From contig JAKCWW010000040.1 of assembly GCA_026260175.1 (NCBI GenBank), positions 7,656-71,655 of the forward strand: 64,000 nt of DNA. The letters run 5' to 3'. The stretch is from Reticulitermes lucifugus (taxonomy: Eukaryota; Arthropoda; Insecta; Blattodea; Rhinotermitidae). Position numbers and translations under genes: made by a program. Below, piece by piece: positions 21,768 through 33,544 of this stretch. The notes under the pieces are model-generated. The model saw nothing but the letters and a program-made list of their open reading frames with translations, was not told where the DNA came from and ran no database searches. Numbering within the stretch: position 1 is the first letter of the stretch; every line of letters begins with the position of its first letter.

Positions 21768-22050
21768 ATATCAACAAATAAATAGTAGAATTTTCAGTCC
21801 AACACAGCTGTATATTTATTATGGTCTAGCTACATGTTTCGGTCCCTTTTTTGGACCATGATCAGGTTGTTGTATACAAACAGAAAGTAATATAAAGTAT
21901 ATATTATTGTGTACGCTTTTGACTATTTTATAAGTACTTATACATTAGCGTAATGATGGTCCACAAAAGGGACCGAAACATGTAGCTAAACCATAATAAA
22001 TATACAGCTGTGTTGGACTGAACATTCGGTGATTTATTGGCTGAAAGTTG
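21768..22050. mobile_element. Foldback with two hammerhead-like cores (best-preserved arms)
   Basis: The inner arms 21793-21859 and 21956-22022 are inverted repeats matching at roughly 63 of 67 positions, with weaker extension outward. Minus-strand core 21831-21866: CTGATCA, GGTCC/GGACC stem, GAAACATGTAG. Plus-strand core 21951-21985: TAATGA, GGTCC/GGACC stem, GAAACATGTAGC. The approximately 95-base centre is unrelated AT-rich DNA. High arm identity suggests it is the youngest foldback in the window or that the arms have been homogenised. Confidence 0.78.
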
Positions 22051-22059
22051 CTTCTTTAG

Positions 22060-24430
22060 AACACTTAATTTGTACACCAGTTAAGAGCCTCAAGTGGCCT
22101 TCTGTAAAAGATAAACCTTAAGTTTATGAATGACATACAACAATACGGCTGACAATATTAAAAAGGAATTGTTGTTATTTACAATGACCATAGAATGTAT
22201 CCATATGAATGTAAAAGTTAATTAAATACAACACAGCAGTTACAAGAAGTCAGTAAGAGTTCATCAAAGACATGGGATACAAAAAATGTGCCATTTGGTT
22301 AAAGGATTAAGGCAAAAGTCGAAGAAGAATGGGGGCAATAACTAATTCAGTGTAAAACATCTGTCGTGCGTGAAACCTTCTCACACATCGTACTTGCAAG
22401 GAAATTAATTTTCCTGATACGAACCTATTTCAATTCTGTTCCATTAACGTTAAATTTCGAAGACTGTGGGACATAGGTTTCACGCAGTTTTCGTTACTGT
22501 TTTTTAAAAATAAAAGTATTTAAATGCATACTAAACGGGAAAAGGGGAAAAGTAAAATTCTAAAAGAAATGAGAATGGAAATCAAAAACAAAGGGAAAGG
22601 TGAATTATAAAATTCATAAGAGAAAGGGAGAAAACTTTATAGGACACGAACTTTCGTCAAAACCGGGAAACCACCGTGAAAAGCAAAAGCGGAAGAAAGA
22701 GATTATGAAGTAGAGGAAAGTTTTCTTTATAGAAAGTCATTTTCTAGAAGTCACTTAAGCAATTACTAAAATGAGTCTTTCGAACCAAGTACATTAACTG
22801 CTTCAAAATTGTCACTAAAATTGTTTATTAAATATATCTAAAAAAAGATTAAACATTTCCGGATAAACTAAAGGAATCATAGTTTTTCACTTTTTTATGA
22901 CTCACAGCACACAATGCTTTCAAGTGCCTACTATTATCTTGTTCCTTTCTCCAAGCAAAAAGATGTTATGGCTAAAATAACCCATTATATTATTACACTG
23001 TATGTTCGAAATACCGTAGGTCATATTTCACATTGGCACTTTTCCTATACTACATTCCCCGAGTACTCATTAAGGAGAAAGGGGCCAGTTAAATGTGCAC
23101 CAAGAGCTTAATTATGTGATATGCAGTTCTGAGGTTACACTGCTTTTAGTGACAGACTTGGGAAATTTTCTTCTAAGCCATAACAACTATGAAGGCTCTG
23201 GGGCCTATCCAACCTCATTTGAAATGGTTAATGGTAACTGCTTAGAAAGATTATAGTGATAAATCTACCTGTGACGTACTTTCTAGACTCATTTCGTCCA
23301 TCAAATGATTTGAAGTTTATAAATGTCAAGGGATTAAAATATATCTAAATCGTTTGCTTAATGGACAGCAGGTGTATTAAGCTTACTGACTGTGAAATTA
23401 TGTAATAATGTTGATACACCTTTCTTGGAATTCATTCTGTACAGGTATCTTGAGCAGAGGAAACCAAGTTATCAGAAACCATAATTGGAGGATACGACCG
23501 ATGCAGACAGACAGAAAAACAAACAAGCTGACATTTACGACAACATGTGGGAGAACCTCCCTCCTGTTCTTATGCAACAAGGCTGTTAAGTGAGTTGTTT
23601 CTGGTTAACTATGGTTTTTCCCCCTTTGATAATTATTTTCATCCTTTTTTTAATTGTTATTGTGCGCCTAAAGACTGCATCCATTATTGAAAACCAGTTA
23701 CGTAATTATGCATCCCTAAGCCATTCTGAATATGTAACGTATCAAGGTGAGGATTCATCTAACGACGCTCAGCATCTTCTGTAAATTACTAAACAACAAT
23801 TGTATCTTTCTCTAAAATGAATCCATACATCAACTTGTTTCTCAAGCTAAGAAAGCAAACTTGGAATTTCTCCATCGATCCTCCCACCCTTCCAAACATT
23901 TCCATATTTTCCGTCTCTACGTTTCACTAGATTGTACAATTCTCCTTCATAGAGTTTTCCCCACTACTGCTTTCATTTATCTTTGCTTTCTTGTTATTCT
24001 GTCACTTTTATTTTTCTTGCTTTCTCACTTTACTCCACCCCCCCATTACTTCAGCGTCTTTTTCTCCCCCTCTCCGGGGAGATAAAAGCATCACAAATTA
24101 GAAGCCTAGCGACAGTAAAGGATCCTTGCAAAACAAGAGCTTAATTCTTGCTGCGTGCTGCCTACACTTGCAACACAATTCGATGGCAAGTTGAATCGCA
24201 GCCAAAAGGGATATTTCTGCACCAGTTTTATTAAGTCGATATAGAATCTGTCTGTGGTGGCTTCTAACATTTTTGTGCCAGTTATCCACTGTAAGAGTTC
24301 TCTTATAATGAACGACAGGTTCAAATATTCCACTCACTGCAACTGACACAACTCCATCCCAGAATTAGTCGTCCTTATTTGCTAAGTGTGAAAATATTCC
24401 CAACATTTTTGACATTTTAGAAAATAAAAC
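22060..24430. other. Unassigned DNA with purine- and pyrimidine-rich tracts
   Basis: A purine-rich stretch lies at 22530-22720 and a pyrimidine-rich one at 23860-24075. Open frames at 23398-23593 occur on both strands with no domain. No family copy was recognised. Confidence 0.5.
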
Positions 24431-24439
24431 ATATCCACA

Positions 24440-24790
24440 AATTATAGTCTTCATCAATATGACGATGATGATAACAATAATGACAACAATTTATTTATTA
24501 TTAAATCTGAATAAGTCTATCAGATTAACAGCACAAATAAAAACCAACACACACAAAAAAGCAGTTATTTGTTAGACAGAACTTGCTCCAACAGCCCAAT
24601 AATACCATTATGATGAACACGTAATTTGATAAAAATATCAATATATTTACAAACTGCATTAGCAGCAGTTACACATCTAGCAGAGGGATAATTATTGCAG
24701 GAAACATTCACAATATGAAAATTCAATTTATTTTCAGCAAAAACAAGATGGCCGATTTTTTTTCACGAATGGAGGGACAATATTTTTAGT
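24440..24790 (-). mobile_element. CR1/Jockey-like LINE, 3' end of ORF2
   Basis: Minus-strand translation gives about 60 residues containing NNYPSARCVTAANAVCKYID, ending at a TAA (plus-strand 24565-24567). This is the typical extreme C-terminus downstream of the reverse transcriptase in insect CR1/Jockey-group LINEs (SARC-xxAaNaVC-xxDIF). The corresponding block is present at 34990-35068. Upstream, the frame breaks at an A8 run (24766-24773), but RVPPF-KKNRP-like residues continue in another frame. The 3' UTR follows to about 24440 and ends in a TTGTTGTCATTATTG-type tail. It is heavily 5'-truncated; no catalytic RT motif is present. Confidence 0.78.
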
Positions 24791-25318
24791 TACTCAAAAC
24801 CTTACACATAGTAAAAATCAAGGAAAACACAGTAAAAGTGCAAAAAAAGGCAGTAACTTAAAGTAACTGAGAAAATATGTAATAATTTTAATGAACAACA
24901 CTAATTTTCGAACCAGTAAACACTCATAGATCTTTAACGGCTTCAGTACGGGTTACAGGGGAATTATAAAAACCATAATCTTGAAAAATAAGTTAGTTTC
25001 CTTCAATAAAATCCGTAATTTGACTAACATTGGACCGCATGAAATTAGCAGCGCAAACATCTCGTATATAATATCAGTATCAGATTGCAACTTTGTACAA
25101 AAGTTAGAAGACTTAGGAGCAAAAGAAAGTTTTATGTCAGTGAGAAGAAGACATATAGAATATTTAATTACGTTGCGCCCTTACTTATGAATAAACTGAA
25201 AACGAGAGGAACAGAACAGATCTTTGTGGAACACCAAAACATACCGCGAAAGGGAACAAAGAGTTGCAGAATTTCGGAGATGGGATTATGAAGGTGACGG
25301 TCGTAACAAGAATAATGG

Positions 25319-25374
25319 TACTACTACTCTACTACTACTACTACTACTACTACTACTGCTACTACTACTACTAC
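25319..25374. repeat. (ACT)n microsatellite
   Basis: About 18 CTA/ACT units with two single-base interruptions; the longest simple repeat in the window. Confidence 0.95.
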
Positions 25375-25866
25375 AAATAGTAGTAATATAACGCTGTTTT
25401 TACAAGCAAACAAATATACACGCACTATTTGTGCTTTTATACATCTTCAGAAGATTTACAGTTTCACATATTTTAATACATTTATTTTCAAACCGTAATC
25501 CAAGAGTTTACATTTTTAATAACGCTACGAACTTACAGAGCGTTTAATTGTTGTTTGTGAATAATATCCCTTTCATCCATGTGTATTTTTGTAATATTAC
25601 AGATTCTAAATTTCGTGCCATCCGTTGTGTTGGAAACGTAGGGAATACTGATAAATAACAAAATTTAATTCCATGGGGATAAGAAGTCGCCAGCTTACAT
25701 CTTTAATCCGCAACACATAACTACAAGGATGAAATATCAAAAACAGAATATTACGATGACATTTCATTCACATAAGATGGTCGCCATACAGCAGGAGCAC
25801 CAGAATTGAATCGCAGGCGACACAGATATTAATTTACATGTGAAAGTTTACTCACATGAAGATATT

Positions 25867-26144
25867 TTTTTTTGTGAAGGGCCCCGCAGCAGATGCTACG
25901 AACGCACCGCAGCCTTGAGGCTTATTGTGCAACCCTGTGATGAAGATGATTAGTTTTTTTCATTTAACAAGTAATGGAGCAACGGTGGAAAGAAACTAAC
26001 AGAGGAAAACAGAAGTACTCAGGGAAAAACCTGTCCCAGTGCCACTTTGTCCACCACAAATCCCACATGGACTGACCTGGGATCGAACACGGTCCTCCGC
26101 AGTGGGAGGCCGGCGACTAACCGCCTGAGCCATGGCACGGCCTT
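25867..26144 (-). mobile_element. SINE family C, full copy inside the satellite
   Basis: Minus-strand head GCCGTGCCATGGCTCAGGCG, B box TGTTCGATCCCAGG (26076-26090, one change from consensus), and the complete body to the GGGGCCCTTC end at 25876. GATATT flanks on both sides may be a short TSD, but the poly-T next to the left flank makes this uncertain. Confidence 0.9.
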
Positions 26145-26585
26145 CGATATTATCAAATTTTCGCTTTTAATGTTAGGCTAAAAAACCGGTCATTACATAA
26201 AACCACATTTTTCTCACGAAACGTAAATTTTATTGACATGGTATAAATATATATATATATATTACGTCATAACTTACATTAATGGGTTTTAACATTTCAT
26301 GGCGTTATACGACACTATCCCCAGACGAAATCACTTTTAATTTGCAGATGAATCTGCCTTCACATGGCACTGACAAAAAGTAACACGTTCCTCAAATTAT
26401 TTGACTTTAAATTTACGCTATATTTAGGGGTCACACTCCGAATATGTCGAATTTCTTTCGCACGACTGGAATTTAATCTTCACGCTGTCTCAAAACGTCA
26501 TGGACTTCACATGACACGGTTCCAATAAGATATCACATTTCTCTTAAACGCCGGCTTGTCGCAGCAGAGGCCCTAGTTCTATCTC

Positions 26586-26660
26586 AGTGCAGTCCATATG
26601 GGATTTGTGGAGAAATAAGTGTCACTGGGACAGGTTTTCCTCGGTTTTTTCGATATTCCC
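26586..26660 (+). mobile_element. SINE family C fragment
   Basis: CAGTCCATATGGGATTTGTG, then CACTGGGACAGGTTTTCCTC and GGTTTTTTCGATATTCCC, match the middle of family C in the opposite orientation to the nearby full copy. Head and 3' end are missing. Confidence 0.75.
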
Positions 26661-27604
26661 TTACTAATAATCATTCAGCCAATGTTCCATATTCATATTC
26701 ATTCATCCATTATCGCCAACGTATGATCTAGCCGCTGAAAGCATCGGTGCTAAACAAACCACACAGCATTCACACTACTACACACGACTTTCTTTAAACA
26801 TGACGGTGTACTAGCATGACAAGATATTCATATGATAACACATTTAATTTGCATGACCTAAATTAAATGAGCATGGTAGTCACAAGTCGTGATATTCCGT
26901 CACATAATTTAATTTAATATTGCATAGCATTTAATGACTGGATCCTAATGCGTATCATATTTTCCACACAGTGCTTGATTTGAACATGAAATATCATAAT
27001 ATAACACAATCCTCACGTTCTTTCACATGTCTCTTCTATTCCTTCATTCTGACATATGATGTATACCTTTATTCTGACACACGACATGCCATTATTCTTA
27101 CCTTACATCAAACTTTACCTCCCATACTTTGAGAGTAACATGACAGTCCTCAGACGACGTCACATTTTCATGATACAGCTTGATTTTCACATAACACACC
27201 CCAAAATAACATGGCCTATTCATTAAGTAGTAATTTTCAATATATCGATTTTCATATGATAAATCGTAATATGACACGGATTAAATACAACGCTTTTTTA
27301 GTACTGCACATGTATCACATAATTTGATCTTCAGTCTGCATGACAGCTTTTCTACACTGCATGCATTTCACATTACGTACGTTTCGAATGTACCCACGAC
27401 ATAACGCAGAATTCACACAAATGACAACACTGCACGATGTTATGCAAGGATTACGTAAAGTCACATGCAACACTGGACATTTAATACATATATTGACATG
27501 CAGTAAACAAGGCTTATAGCAGTCTACATCAATCTGGAAAATGGTCAGTAGAACAAACAATTACTCAGACATTTCATTCTGCCTCACATTTGGACAGGGT
27601 AATT

Positions 27605-28930
27605 CAAAGTGGCGCCTTCTTTTCTTGCACATTTTCCTACTTGCAGTGTAAAAAGTAACTTTCTTGAGATACTAGATTATAATGCGCGCATATTAATATT
27701 TTCTGCGGATAGTGTTACAGTGCATATGTATTCAATGGATTATACTTCAACTACCTTCTCTCTCTTGTTTCACATTTCATAACACTATGACCTAAGCAGG
27801 GATTAACAGAAGGGGCGGACATATGAAGGACGAGCCATGAGACAAACACTGATTATTTTTATAACACAAGAATATGTCTGAATTTCTAAAATTAGGGACT
27901 TTTTCAAAGGAAACATAAATGGTTAAAAGGGGATATTTCAGCCGTAATACTTTACTTCTTAGACACTCAGTTTCAATAAAGTTTTGGGCAATATATAAGA
28001 GTACATAATGATATAATCGAAAAGCCTAGAGCTCATAAAGTTTGACTGCTTATAACAAAAGACGTGAGTACCTTAATAATTTGCAGTCTTCAGCGTGTAA
28101 TTTTACACAATAATTTAGCTTAAAATCTGAAAGGTTTCTAACATTTGGGAAATCCAGGAATAGATTGAAAAATAACACTACAGTACATTTGCAAGTTCAA
28201 CCTTATGGTGCAATATACATTCAGATTCTCCAGAATAGGGTCCAGCGAAGAACAATTCTGGTAAATTATTTAAGCTTCAGATTCCATAAAATTCCGCAAA
28301 CCTCTAGACTACATGAGCGAATCTCATATTACCTAGAAGCAGTTTCTCCACTAAGCGTTTATTATTATTATTATTATTATTATTGGTTTTAAGAAAGTAT
28401 TACTAGATGGAAAATACGGCCATAAGAACATGGCTTTCTTTCTGGTGAGGATGATAATTTACGGAATTACTCAAGACTTTAGTTATAAACAATGGCATTT
28501 CAGAAGTCACGTTCTTTAAAAACAAACATCTGACGATGAGTTACCACGAGGAAGAAAGAATTACCATACGACACAGAAATGACTGCGTGCATTGGTCTCT
28601 GGAAATCTGAAAACAAGGAACGTTAGTGTTACACTGTGTCATTAAGTTCGAGCTTCACCTATCCAAACTCTTGGTCTCCCGAGATTCGCTCCATCAGATA
28701 CAAAACCTCGGCTTCTCTGTGTCTGGCCACATTACCTAACATACGTAATGATGTGAAGCGTCTCCACAAGGGATTGAACAGAGTTCTGCCCACAAATTTT
28801 GTTTTGTGTTATTAAATTTTATTCATATGCTTGTGAGTACTGGATTTACGTTTGTTGCAGTATATTTCAGCTGACACAGATGTACAGGCACGAACAAGAT
28901 TGGTGTAACTAATGGTTCTTCATTACGCAA
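27605..28930. other. Unassigned DNA with (TTA)n at 28359-28384
   Basis: A 75-codon frame (28165-28392) contains ILQNRVQRR, faintly like the Q-rich helix after the RT of some LINEs, but its C-terminal Tyr run is only the (TTA)n microsatellite. Nothing else is recognised. Confidence 0.45.
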
Positions 28931-28939
28931 TTTTAACGA

Positions 28940-29317
28940 CTGAAGAAGCAATTTTGAAATGAGGTGTTGGAGACGAATGGAGAAGATCAGTTGGACCGAT
29001 CGTGTGAGAAATGAAGAAGTATTACACAGAGTCAAGGAGGATAGGAATATCATACATACAATAAAAGAAGAAAGGCTAACTGGATTGGTCACATCTTGCA
29101 TAGAAACTGCATTCTAAAACACGTGATTGAAGGAAAGTTAGAATGAAGGATAAAAATGACGGGAATACGAGGAATAAGACGTAAGCAGCTACTGGATGAC
29201 CTTAAGGAAATTGAAAGAGGAAGCATTACATCGCACCCTGTGGAGAACCACCTTTGGAAGAGTCTACGGACGTGTCGTAAGACAGACTACAGAATGAATG
29301 AATGAAGAAGTAATAAT
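28940..29317 (+). mobile_element. RTE-like LINE, 3' end of ORF2
   Basis: Plus-strand translation gives FEMRCWRRMEKISWTDRVRN, then EEVLHRVKEDRNIIHTI. After a one-base loss in an A-run near 29063 it continues as RRKANWIGHILHRNCILKHV, then IEGKLE. A stop (TGA where a Gly codon is expected) and a further conserved RRKQLLDDLKEI segment follow. This is the segment after the reverse transcriptase in RTE/BovB-type elements, where a CWRR-W motif and a 'WIGHILRR' block are usual. The piece ends in CAGAATGAATGAATGAAG, a TGAA-type 3' tail. No RT catalytic motifs are present. The breaks show a dead copy. Confidence 0.85.
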
Positions 29318-29319
29318 TT

Positions 29320-29900
29320 TACGGAGCATAAAGTGTCCGACTCAGGAAAGGCTTAAGCATTTTACTGTATGCACCACATTCCGAGTTCCTGAATCTATAT
29401 TGTGAACTCTTTCTCCGGAGGCACTCTGACAGTTAAGGTGACTTACCAAATGCAAGGATCAGAATAATTTCTTATGTACCTCCACACCCTCTACAAATTC
29501 TAGTAGTAGAGTGCTTAGACAAGTGAAAGCTGTCCACACGGCGACTGACGGTAGTGCATGAATCGAATTACCGGGGTCATTAATCATAACGGCAGCAGCT
29601 GTCAAGTATAAAAGCTGTTCAACGGAATAACACTTAGCGACAGGCGGTGATATCAGTATCTCCTATCTCTGATTGTTCAGTAAATATGGTAAGATAAAAT
29701 GATTGGAGGTTTACCCAATTCCCATTCGTTGTATAAATACACACAAACGTTATAGAACAATAATTACATCACAATCTCCCTTTTCTAAACTGAAAAGAAC
29801 TTTGCGAAAAGACGCTGTCAGTTGCGTTGTTATTGACGAACTACTTAATGCTTTCCGTGATTTCAGGATTCCACCCTGATGTTGATGGGATCTACGCCCT
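29320..29900. other. Unassigned DNA
   Basis: No gene or repeat recognised between the LINE tail and the foldback. Confidence 0.5.
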
Positions 29901-29904
29901 TCTG

Positions 29905-30038
29905 GGATAATACGCAGTGTCGAGTGATAATCCGTTACCGACGTTTCGGGACAACATATCGGTCCCATCTTCAAGGGTCACCGATACGTTGTCCCGAAAC
30001 GTCCGTAAAGGATTACCACTCGACGCTGCGTAATACCT
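29905..30038. mobile_element. Compact foldback with hammerhead-like cores
   Basis: Arms 29905-29963 and 29980-30038 are inverted repeats (GGATAATACGCAG-GTCGAGTG, GACGTTTCGGGACAAC) around a 16-base centre, CCCATCTTCAAGGGTC. On the minus strand: TTGAAGA, GGGAC/GTCCC stem, GAAACGTCGGT. The right arm carries the same GTCCCGAAACGTC end on the plus strand. The two cores share the central bases, so only one can be complete. Confidence 0.7.
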
Positions 30039-30299
30039 GAAGCTTACTTACTTCTGTGAGATTTGAAGTTTTCACGACTCCGACTATAAAAATTAAGTTA
30101 TTATGAGATGTGACGTCATGCAATCTGGTAAAAGAGTACAGCTTCCATTATCTAGCAGCAAACACAGCGCCACATATCAGAACAAAACAAGAATGCAAAT
30201 GGTGAACTCTGTGGCGTACTACACAGAATTAACCAAGGCTTTCCTATTGTTAAAAGTGCCATGTGCTTTCGCGGCACACGCTTAAATGACATTTCATTT

Positions 30300-30860
30300 A
30301 CACTTCCCGCGCCGGTTTAACAAAACTCATACGTTCTCAACAGCATTATTAGCAAATCGCTTATACGGAATTTCACCCAAATCGGCCAATGAATGTGAAA
30401 ATTACGGATAGAAATTAATTTACACCGTTAAGTAAAATATGTCCTCCTCCGAACCAATATTTACGCAGCTAAAATCACTCAATAAATTACTGTCGACATC
30501 TCATGTACCGCATATTATCCAAATCGGACGGAACGTGTACAAGAAAATCGTATAAAATTTCACTGAGGTCCTCAAGTAAAGTACGTCTGTCACTAAATCG
30601 ATCTTCAAGGAAGTCTCAGCTGCTCCTCAATAGCATAACGTGGCGCCCTTCAATATCGAAGTTCATCAAAAAACTCAAAGACGTCTGGACATTATGCGTC
30701 GAGATTCAATAGCTCCCTCAAGTAAATTATGTCTGCCACTGATCTAATTTCAGCACATTTCATCTTCGCTTTACAATTTTCTGTAAATAACTCCTAAACC
30801 GAATTTGATTAAAATCCGACCAACGGTCTGGTTTTTGACACAAACTCACGGCCGGAGATT

Positions 30861-30893
<33 letters not shown>

Positions 30894-30895
30894 TG
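30300..30895 (+). repeat. Decayed ~145-bp tandem array ending in family G-like DNA and (GA)n
   Basis: TTAAGTAAAATATGTCCTCC (30428), CTCAAGTAAAGTACGTCTGT (30571) and CTCAAGTAAATTATGTCTGC (30717) mark three unit starts 144-146 bases apart. The rest of each unit is weakly similar. The array ends in CCGAATTTGATTAAAATCCG, a G-type word, and a (GA)n-(CAGA)n run at 30858-30892. A 69-codon frame across it has no domain. Confidence 0.55.
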
Positions 30896-31054
30896 GGGGA
30901 CATGGTCCCTCATAAGGTTTTCTGTTCTCACATCATAAAGAACGCCTGATTATATATTAATTTCTCTGGTCCCTAACGTCGGAATAAGATAAATTAATAA
31001 ACGTTCAAATGCCGACGAGTACCTGAAGAATTGGCCTACGCAACATTTTAGTTC

Positions 31055-31218
31055 GTACCTCATAGAGAACACAGTCTTTGTCGTGAAAACCGGTATCCTA
31101 TAAGTAAATAATATTTGTTACGATAATTACAAAAAACACATAAATACAACATGGGGAAAATGTGGAGTTTCTTAATGTTGCAGTATGCGGTACATATATT
31201 TAACACTACGCTCTAAAT
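31055..31218 (+). repeat. Dispersed repeat family H
   Basis: GTACCTCATAGAGAACACAG, ACACATAAATACAACATGGG, TGCGGTACATATATTTAACA and CTACGCT occur in family order. The GACCAATC block is lost or unrecognisable. Confidence 0.6.
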
Positions 31219-31799
31219 GTTGAAACCCTGATACGTCTGTATCTGTAATAGTACTAAAATTATGCACGTTGACTTCCCCATCTTATCTATTGTCGTCAAA
31301 TGCCAAACGGCATATGTTACTCACAATACCAAAATGCCTTGTTTCCGGGTATAGAAGACTGTTGCTGTAATTCTGCACATTTAACCAAGATGTTATCGAA
31401 AACCACTAGCAATTCTCAAATATCAGATCATGAGTTCATCAATATCCAATCAAATCTGAACCACAGGAATGTGATTAGACTGGCAGACTGCTTAATAATT
31501 CCTCGCAATAACAAGACGTGAATTAGTGAACAGTTGTAGTAAGCCTAGTGCATTAGCTGTTATGTTCATTTTATTATTACACCAGAGCAAGAAGATTTTA
31601 TGCTTAAGTCGTGACAAAAATTTAGTTTTGTGTCAATAACTCTAAACTGCCGAAACAGAAAGTCCACTTCTCAGTGGAGATCAAAATACTGTGCCGGAAC
31701 TTTACACATGTTATTATATACCTCTACAAGGTTTATGCTCGAAAATGTTCTTACTTCATTTTAGAACTGTTTTAAAATTGCTCACTCACTGCATTGTCT

Positions 31800-31925
31800 T
31801 GATCAACATAGTCAAATTTATTACAACGACCAAATGTACTCTAATATTTACACATAACTGTATACATAACGCTCCAACATGGGTCGGTGTTAGACCACCA
31901 TCCTCAGGAAGCACATGCTGCCATC
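31800..31925 (-). mobile_element. Possible single arm of the hammerhead-like family
   Basis: On the minus strand: CCTGAGGATGG, then a GGTCT...CCGACC stem-like stretch, then CCATGTTGGAGCG, followed by an AT-rich arm (GTTGTAATAAATTTGAC). The GAAAC box is replaced, so this is a weak member. Confidence 0.35.
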
Positions 31926-32019
31926 TGAAACCAACAGTCATTGACGAGCCACTATTTGTATGCTTCCACAATCTGTTGTAGGCTGCGTTGTTAGCATCTC
32001 TGTCGTACAAAAGGCACAT

Positions 32020-33540
32020 CCTCTATTTTAAAATACGTACAGTAAAAACAGGATTAAAGTATTCTATACAAAATAAAGTTGCGTTTAACAAGCTATCATT
32101 TCATTGTTGGTGGTGGAAACCTCTAGTGTTGTGGCATTATATGTTGATGTTAATACGTGAGTCAATCCAAAGCGGATCAGGTCCTGTAAACAAAAGGTAT
32201 ATACAAAGAATACATGTTAAAACGTTAAGTATAGAAGACAAATTTGGAATATAGTAGGTAAATCATTAAGTATATTACGAGTGTTGTTCCTATTCTTCAT
32301 ATTCATGTTTATAACAGTGTTCATATTTTGTACTGCAGTCTCTTATGGTTTATAACCAGGAGCATATTTTCGAGTGTATTAATTTCCAATTTATTATGGC
32401 GGGTTAAGAATACTCTCCATAGTTGTTACTTACGATTCTTCATTTAAGGATTACACATTTAAATTCTATCATATGCATTAATTTGTTATTTTGTCTCATC
32501 TGGTACTGTAGGTAATAATATTCAAATTTTCATTTCGGAAGTTTGAATTATCCTACATGTTATATTTCCTACGCGTTGTTATAAACAAATGCAGGAGAAA
32601 TATTATCACTTCATGTAAGGCCAAATGTGTCCCTTTCCGTATTACTCCTGTTAATATTGCAGAGATATAAAAACCTAAATTTAAAACCGACAATGCTACC
32701 GCCGAGCCTCGGCTTGACTACCTCAGCTCTCGCAGAAATCCCTTCGGTGAAGGGTCCGTTTAAGGGCGTGGCAAGATAGTACTGGTGAGAAAACAGGGGA
32801 GTTTGGGCTGGATGTGACAAGGAGCAGGGGAGGGAGGTGCTGAAAGTGTTGAATCCGCAGCCCAACACAAAGAACAGATGAGATTGCTCTTTGGAGAGTT
32901 AGGGTTAGGAAGGAGAAGGGAGAGATGAAGAGACAGAGAGAAAGAGAGAGAAACAGACATACAAATAGGAACAAACGCCGTCAATTGCTAAAGCGACCAA
33001 ATAAACAGGCATTATATGGAGGATCGCGACCCAAATTTCATCGTTCATCTGTAGTACGTAGGATAGATAATTAGGTTTCTTAAGCTCCGCCAGGAGTGCG
33101 GAATAGAGAGTCTGAAAGCGAATTTTAAGGGCCACAACCATAATGGCGTGCTTACGTTGTTTTTACACGTAATTACTAATAAAATTTGTTAATTATACGC
33201 AGGATATGATAAAATGGTTGGTGCTTGTAGAATAGGATAATGCTCCATTTAGTCCCTTAATGAAAATAACACGTGGGAAATGTAGCATGAATAAAGAAAC
33301 CGGGATATGCATTCCAAAGTTTGATTAAAGCTTTAGAAAGAATGGCATAAAAGGCATTGTCGTGTAGAATTCCAGAGAAAATAAAGTCTCGGACGGATTC
33401 ACCTGCGTTAAGAAATGTTAAGAAATGATAATCAACAATCGGGTTCCATAAATGTGCAAGACGGTTGAAGAGGGTGTATATCAAATTTTGACGGACGATG
33501 ACTGAACATAAAATTCTTTAACTTTTACAGATTATGTAAC
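32020..33540. other. Unassigned DNA with purine-rich tract
   Basis: Low-complexity GA-rich tract at 32800-32960 (GACAGAGAGAAAGAGAGAGA), explaining a minus-strand Leu/Ser/Phe-rich frame of 83 codons. No gene recognised. Confidence 0.5.
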
Positions 33541-33544
33541 GTGA

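Larger units (their letters stand above)
25730..27600. repeat. Degenerate CACATGACA-type satellite, with nested SINE C pieces
   Basis: For nearly 1.9 kb the words ATTTTCACATAACAC, ATTTTCATGATACAG, ATATGACACGG, TTTTCATATGATAAA, AACATGACAG, TTCACATGACACGG, ATTTGCATGACC and close variants recur every 18-25 bases on the plus strand. Units differ strongly and no exact period holds, so the array is old. A full SINE C (25867-26144) and a SINE C fragment (26586-26660) interrupt it. No coding potential was seen; its frames are short. Confidence 0.7.

Noticed and set aside
25400-25470. CTTCTGAAGATG word resembling the hammerhead-like first box
   Set aside because: No stem II and no GAAAC box follow at the right distance.
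28165-28392. 75-codon frame with ILQNRVQRR resembling a LINE post-RT helix
   Set aside because: The similarity covers only a few residues, and the Tyr-rich C-terminus is encoded by a (TTA)n microsatellite. Too weak to call a LINE fragment.
28505-28560. CATCTGACGATGAG followed by GAAGAAAG, superficially hammerhead-like
   Set aside because: No pairing stem between the boxes, and the second box is not GAAAC. No arm similarity to the family.
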